Origin: a bacterium
Lineage (GTDB): Bacteria > Hinthialibacterota > Hinthialibacteria > OLB16
DNA: 64,000 nucleotides
Direction: 5' to 3'
NCBI GenBank assembly: GCA_022072055.1
Contig: JAJVIK010000002.1
Location: 293,615 to 357,614, forward strand
The notes under the pieces are model-generated. The model did no database searches and was not told where the DNA came from. It saw nothing but the letters and a program-made list of their open reading frames with translations. Of this stretch, positions 61,302 to 64,000 are shown in pieces (the stretch's first letter is position 1; each line of letters begins with the position of its first letter). The position numbers were made by a program, and so were the translations under genes.

Positions 61302-62668
61302 CAGTCTTCTCCCGGTTGTGCTTGCTTTGTCCGGACATATTCAAGCGCTTCCTCGCGCGAGGCGAGCCGTCCCTCCAGCTGCAAATCCTCCACTTCAGAC
61401 AGGATCTCCTTGAATTTCGGCCCCGGCTTGAATCCCAATTCAATGAGATCATGCCCCGAGAGCAGCCGTGGGGGACGGAGCTCCTCCTTGGGCAAGGTTG
61501 CGAGATGCTCGGCGCAGTAATCGTGGAGCTCAAGGTCACGGTGGGAGGCGAGGCAATCCAGGCGATGAAGCTCCAGGAGCTCCGGGAAAAGTTCGCTTCT
61601 CAGCATCCGCTTGAGGGTTGATGGCTTCATTTTCTTGGCTTGGCCGATGCGCATGTGCTGCGCGACCAGGTCGCGCACGCGTTCGGTCATGCGATTGGGA
61701 AAACGCAGCCTGTCCGCGATCCGGATCACCATCTCCGCGCCCAGCTTATCATGCCCGTTAAAGCGTATCCGGTCCGACACCGAATAAGTGTCGGGCTTGG
61801 CGATGTCGTGAAATAGCGCCCCAAGCGCAAGTTCGGGGGTCGGGTTGTCGAGGTGGTCGAGCAGGAGCAGGGTGTGAATGAACACATCCCCCTCGGGGTG
61901 GTATTCATCCGGTTGAGCAACTCCCTTCATCCGCTCCACCTCGGGGAGGATTATTCCAAGCAAGCCGGACTCGTCGAGGAGACGGAACGCCATCCCGGCC
62001 CTGGGCCGGACCAGCATCCGTAGGAGTTCATCGCGGATCCGCTCCACGCTGATCTCCCCAATTCGATGCGCCTCGAGCCGAATCGCCTCCCAGGTTTGCG
62101 CCTCGATCTGAAAATCGAGCTGCGCGGCGAAGCGGATCGCGCGCAGCAGTCGCAGACGATCCTCACGGAAACGTTCGCTGGGATCCCCCACTGTCCGGAG
62201 GGTCCGTGATGCCAAGTCTCTCGATCCCCCGACAAAATCCAAGACCCGCCCCTCCAGCGGGTCGTAGAATAGAGCGTTGACCGTGAAGTCCCTCCGGCGC
62301 GCATCCACCTCGGGATGATCCGCGTAGACCACCTCTTCCGGGTGACGGCCATCCAGGTAGGCTCCATCCCGGCGGAATGTGGCGACCTCATAGTCGGTCT
62401 CTCCAGCCTTCACTCGCACCACGCCGAAAGACTTTCCGACCAGAACCGAGGCTGGGAAGAGCCACTCCACCTCATCCGGTTCCGCGGAGGTGGCGATGTC
62501 GATGTCATTGTACGGAATTCCGAGCAATCGGTCCCGGACCGCCCCGCCGGCCCAGAGCGCCCGGTGTCCCGCCTCGCGGAGCGCCCGCACCACCGCCCGC
62601 GCCCCCTCGTCCAACCTTTCCCGGAATTCCGGATCCTCAAGAATCTGATGTTGGTTCGTCTGATTCAT
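61301..62668 (-). CDS. cca: CCA tRNA nucleotidyltransferase / poly(A) polymerase family
   Basis: This 455-residue class II nucleotidyltransferase repairs or adds the 3' CCA of tRNA. The catalytic region reads ALWAGGAVRDRLLGIPYNDI and DIATSAEPDEVEWLF (GGxVRD and DxD). RRDFTVNALFYDPLEGRVLD and EDRLRLLRAIRFAAQLDF follow. An HD domain lies in the C-terminal part (GALFHDIAKPDTYSVSDR, NGHDKLGAEM). It could instead be a poly(A) polymerase; the encoded CCA on the tRNA here means the enzyme would serve mainly in repair for that tRNA. It is the middle gene of the operon, 11 bases after the creatininase-like gene. Confidence 0.92.
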   Translation of the reverse strand: MNQTNQHQILEDPEFRERLDEGARAVVRALREAGHRALWAGGAVRDRLLGIPYNDIDIATSAEPDEVEWLFPASVLVGKSFGVVRVKAGETDYEVATFRRDGAYLDGRHPEEVVYADHPEVDARRRDFTVNALFYDPLEGRVLDFVGGSRDLASRTLRTVGDPSERFREDRLRLLRAIRFAAQLDFQIEAQTWEAIRLEAHRIGEISVERIRDELLRMLVRPRAGMAFRLLDESGLLGIILPEVERMKGVAQPDEYHPEGDVFIHTLLLLDHLDNPTPELALGALFHDIAKPDTYSVSDRIRFNGHDKLGAEMVIRIADRLRFPNRMTERVRDLVAQHMRIGQAKKMKPSTLKRMLRSELFPELLELHRLDCLASHRDLELHDYCAEHLATLPKEELRPPRLLSGHDLIELGFKPGPKFKEILSEVEDLQLEGRLASREEALEYVRTKQAQPGED

Positions 62669-62679
62669 TCCACCTGCAA

Positions 62680-63507
62680 TTATGGAGGATGGGGGAGGGA
62701 CTGATAATAGGATTCACTCACATGCGGGAAAGTCTCATCGAGCGGCGAATCGGCAACCTCGACAAGGAATTTGGCGATACGCTCGCAGACCAGCGCGAGG
62801 TATTTCTGTCCCTTCTCGGCGCTCGCAAGAGAAGGGTCGCCCGTGGCGCAGTGGTCATTGAGGCTGGCGAAGTTCCGACTGGTGCGCACCCATCCCTTCT
62901 CCAGCGCCTCGAATCGATAGGCGCGCGCCTGTCCATCCCGCGCCACCCCCGGCTCCACGAGTTGTGGGAAGAGCGCGAGCGCCACGGAGGTCTCCAGCTC
63001 CCCCGCGTGGTCGTCGGGCTTCTCAAAGATTTCAGCGTACTTGTCCGCTCCCACCAACCACCAGTTGCAAAGAAACACATGGACATCCAGGTCGCACTGA
63101 ACCTGCCGAATCAACGGGACAAAGTCGTTTCCGCCATGCCCATTCAGAACCACCACCTTTTGGATTCCATGGTGAACGAGCGATCCAAGAATGTCGCGGA
63201 TCACCGCATCCAGAGCAGCCTGGGAGACATGGATCGCGAGAGGAAACGAGAGGAGGTTACAGTCCACCCCGTATGGCAACGCGGGTAAGAGCAGAATCGA
63301 TTCGGATTCCTTCCACGCCAAGCTCACACTCCGCCTTGCCACTTCGGTGGTGTGAAGAGAATCTTGCCCCTCGGGAAGATGCAGATTGTGCGGCTCGGTC
63401 GAGCCGGTCGGGAGGACCGCCACTTCGTACTTCCGCTTGGAAAGGCGATGCAGATTGGTGGAGGCAAGGTCCCAATCCAGGACTTGGCGTGGGGCGAGTG
63501 AATCCAT
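62680..63507 (-). CDS. Creatininase family amidohydrolase
   Basis: This protein of about 275 residues belongs to the creatininase/MftE-like family of metal-dependent amidases: VLPTGSTEPHNLHLPEGQDS (His and Asp ligands), LNGHGGNDF, and DDHAGELETSVALALFPQLV (Glu and His). The substrate is unknown; related proteins act on creatinine or on modified peptides. The start at 63507 has GGGGAG 9 bases upstream; an in-frame ATG at 63552 is the alternative. It is the first gene of the operon with cca and alr. Confidence 0.9.
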   Translation of the reverse strand: MDSLAPRQVLDWDLASTNLHRLSKRKYEVAVLPTGSTEPHNLHLPEGQDSLHTTEVARRSVSLAWKESESILLLPALPYGVDCNLLSFPLAIHVSQAALDAVIRDILGSLVHHGIQKVVVLNGHGGNDFVPLIRQVQCDLDVHVFLCNWWLVGADKYAEIFEKPDDHAGELETSVALALFPQLVEPGVARDGQARAYRFEALEKGWVRTSRNFASLNDHCATGDPSLASAEKGQKYLALVCERIAKFLVEVADSPLDETFPHVSESYYQSLPHPP

Positions 63508-63652
63508 GGGCAGTGGCTCCCCTAGGTTGGAACGAGTCGGTGGAATCTTCATGGGAGATTACGACGGCAGGGAGGTCGCTGGAACCTCCCCCGCGAGGGG
63601 AACTTGGTCGGGAGGCGGCGCTGAGGTTGGAAACCTCCATGCCCTCAGAATC

Positions 63653-64000
63653 CTACTTTCGCCACTCCACCTGAAAGAGGAATAGATCGTCGCAGTCGAT
63701 ATCCCCGTCACAGTCCAGGTCGGCGTTGCCGCCGCCTGGAACCGGAATGCCCCTCATCAGTCTCAACATATCCAGCAAGTCATACGTATCAACCACTCCG
63801 TTCCCATCGATATCCGCCGAATTCTGGCAGGCGGTGCTCGTGACCGTGGGTGTCTCGAACACGGTCCCCGTCTGTGTTGGCGTTGCGGATGGACCTGTCA
63901 GGCTGGTGTCGGTCGGAGTGGGCGTCGGGGTGTTCACGGAGGGCAGCGTATCCGTGGGCGTCGGGGTGTTCACGGAGGGCAGCGTATCCGTGGGTGTCGG
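63653..64000 (-). CDS. C-terminal part of a dockerin-like exported protein (5' end beyond window)
   Basis: The frame is open to the window edge; its GTG at 63973 is inside a repeat and is not a real start. The visible part has a Thr/Pro-rich linker (PTPTDTLPSVNTPTPT), then DIDGNGVVDTYDLLDMLRLM and DLDCDGDIDCDDLFLFQVEW, two EF-hand-like Ca-binding repeats of the dockerin type I kind. A secreted or surface protein is implied. No cohesin is in the window. Confidence 0.8.
   Translation of the reverse strand, partial: PTPTDTLPSVNTPTPTDTLPSVNTPTPTPTDTSLTGPSATPTQTGTVFETPTVTSTACQNSADIDGNGVVDTYDLLDMLRLMRGIPVPGGGNADLDCDGDIDCDDLFLFQVEWRK
63920..64000. repeat. 36-bp in-frame tandem repeat
   Basis: Two full copies of a 36-bp unit (63920-63955, 63956-63991) and the start of a third encode a 12-residue Thr/Pro linker unit (PTPTDTLPSVNT). 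The array continues beyond the window. Confidence 0.85.

Overview
The window is about 64 kb of high-GC bacterial chromosome with the standard genetic code and tight packing. ATGA, GTGA and TGATG stop/start overlaps are frequent, and strong AGGAGG ribosome-binding sites precede many genes. The gene content includes two sulfatase-superfamily proteins, a DUF1080 protein, a Gfo/Idh/MocA oxidoreductase, a xylose-isomerase-like TIM barrel, an FG-GAP protein, a PEP-CTERM protein, a dockerin-like protein, a CzcA-type pump whose adaptor carries Cys/His repeats, and MmgE/PrpD. Together these suggest an uncultured Gram-negative bacterium of the planctomycete-like or PVC/FCB-like kind (Omnitrophota, Hydrogenedentota and Sumerlaeota are possible). 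This is inferred from gene content only; no 16S rRNA gene is present.

Layout. 1-3.7 kb: a cut-off FG-GAP surface protein and a sugar-phosphate isomerase-like enzyme. 3.8-4.6 kb: tpiA. 4.6-8.7 kb: an orphan RHS tip array on the minus strand with three copies of the RHS core. Two copies carry different C-terminal tips, and each of those is followed by a small unrelated gene that is an immunity candidate. A tandem 14-bp repeat next to a REP-like palindrome lies inside the array. 8.9-14.2 kb: a large exported protein, a Tat-exported sulfatase and an orphan histidine kinase. 14.2-18.0 kb: the L33-tRNA-Trp-SecE-NusG-L11-L1-L10-L7/L12 cluster, with a promoter, two intrinsic-terminator-like attenuators and several mRNA hairpins. 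rpoB does not follow rplL. 18.0-20.9 kb: an oxidoreductase, a STAS protein and MmgE/PrpD on the minus strand.

21.0-29.5 kb: a probable heavy-metal efflux cluster made of a Cys-rich exported protein, an adaptor with repeated Cys/His motifs, an RND pump with the CzcA-type D-D-E signature, a thioredoxin-fold protein without CxxC, and an ABC permease/ATPase pair. 29.5-34.8 kb: an SGNH hydrolase, a PadR/HAAS-type regulatory pair with a tiny acidic third gene, and a propeller plus alpha/alpha-barrel exported protein. 34.8-41.2 kb (minus): a coupled FlgN-like/histidine kinase/NtrC-type regulator/TPR operon. 41.4-49.2 kb: a DUF1080 enzyme, exported and membrane proteins, two glycosyltransferases and gcvPA.

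49.2-53.3 kb: a broken PIN toxin next to an intact antitoxin-like gene, a GT2 glycosyltransferase, a HAD phosphatase, a broken antitoxin-like remnant, and the methionine-salvage pair mtnD-mtnC. 53.4-56.8 kb: a PEP-CTERM protein and a membrane-anchored sulfatase-superfamily protein lacking CxPxR. 56.8-60.0 kb: a coupled small-protein/retropepsin pair, then an ECF sigma factor followed by a membrane protein that appears to join RseB/LolA-like, redox-dead thioredoxin-like and BamE-like domains. 60.1-63.5 kb: alr, cca and a creatininase-family gene in one operon. 63.6-64.0 kb: the C-terminal end of a dockerin-like protein with Thr/Pro repeats, cut by the window end.

The items most worth following up are the RHS array, the composite anti-sigma-like protein, the Cys-repeat metal adaptor, the attenuated ribosomal operon and the REP-arm tandem repeat.
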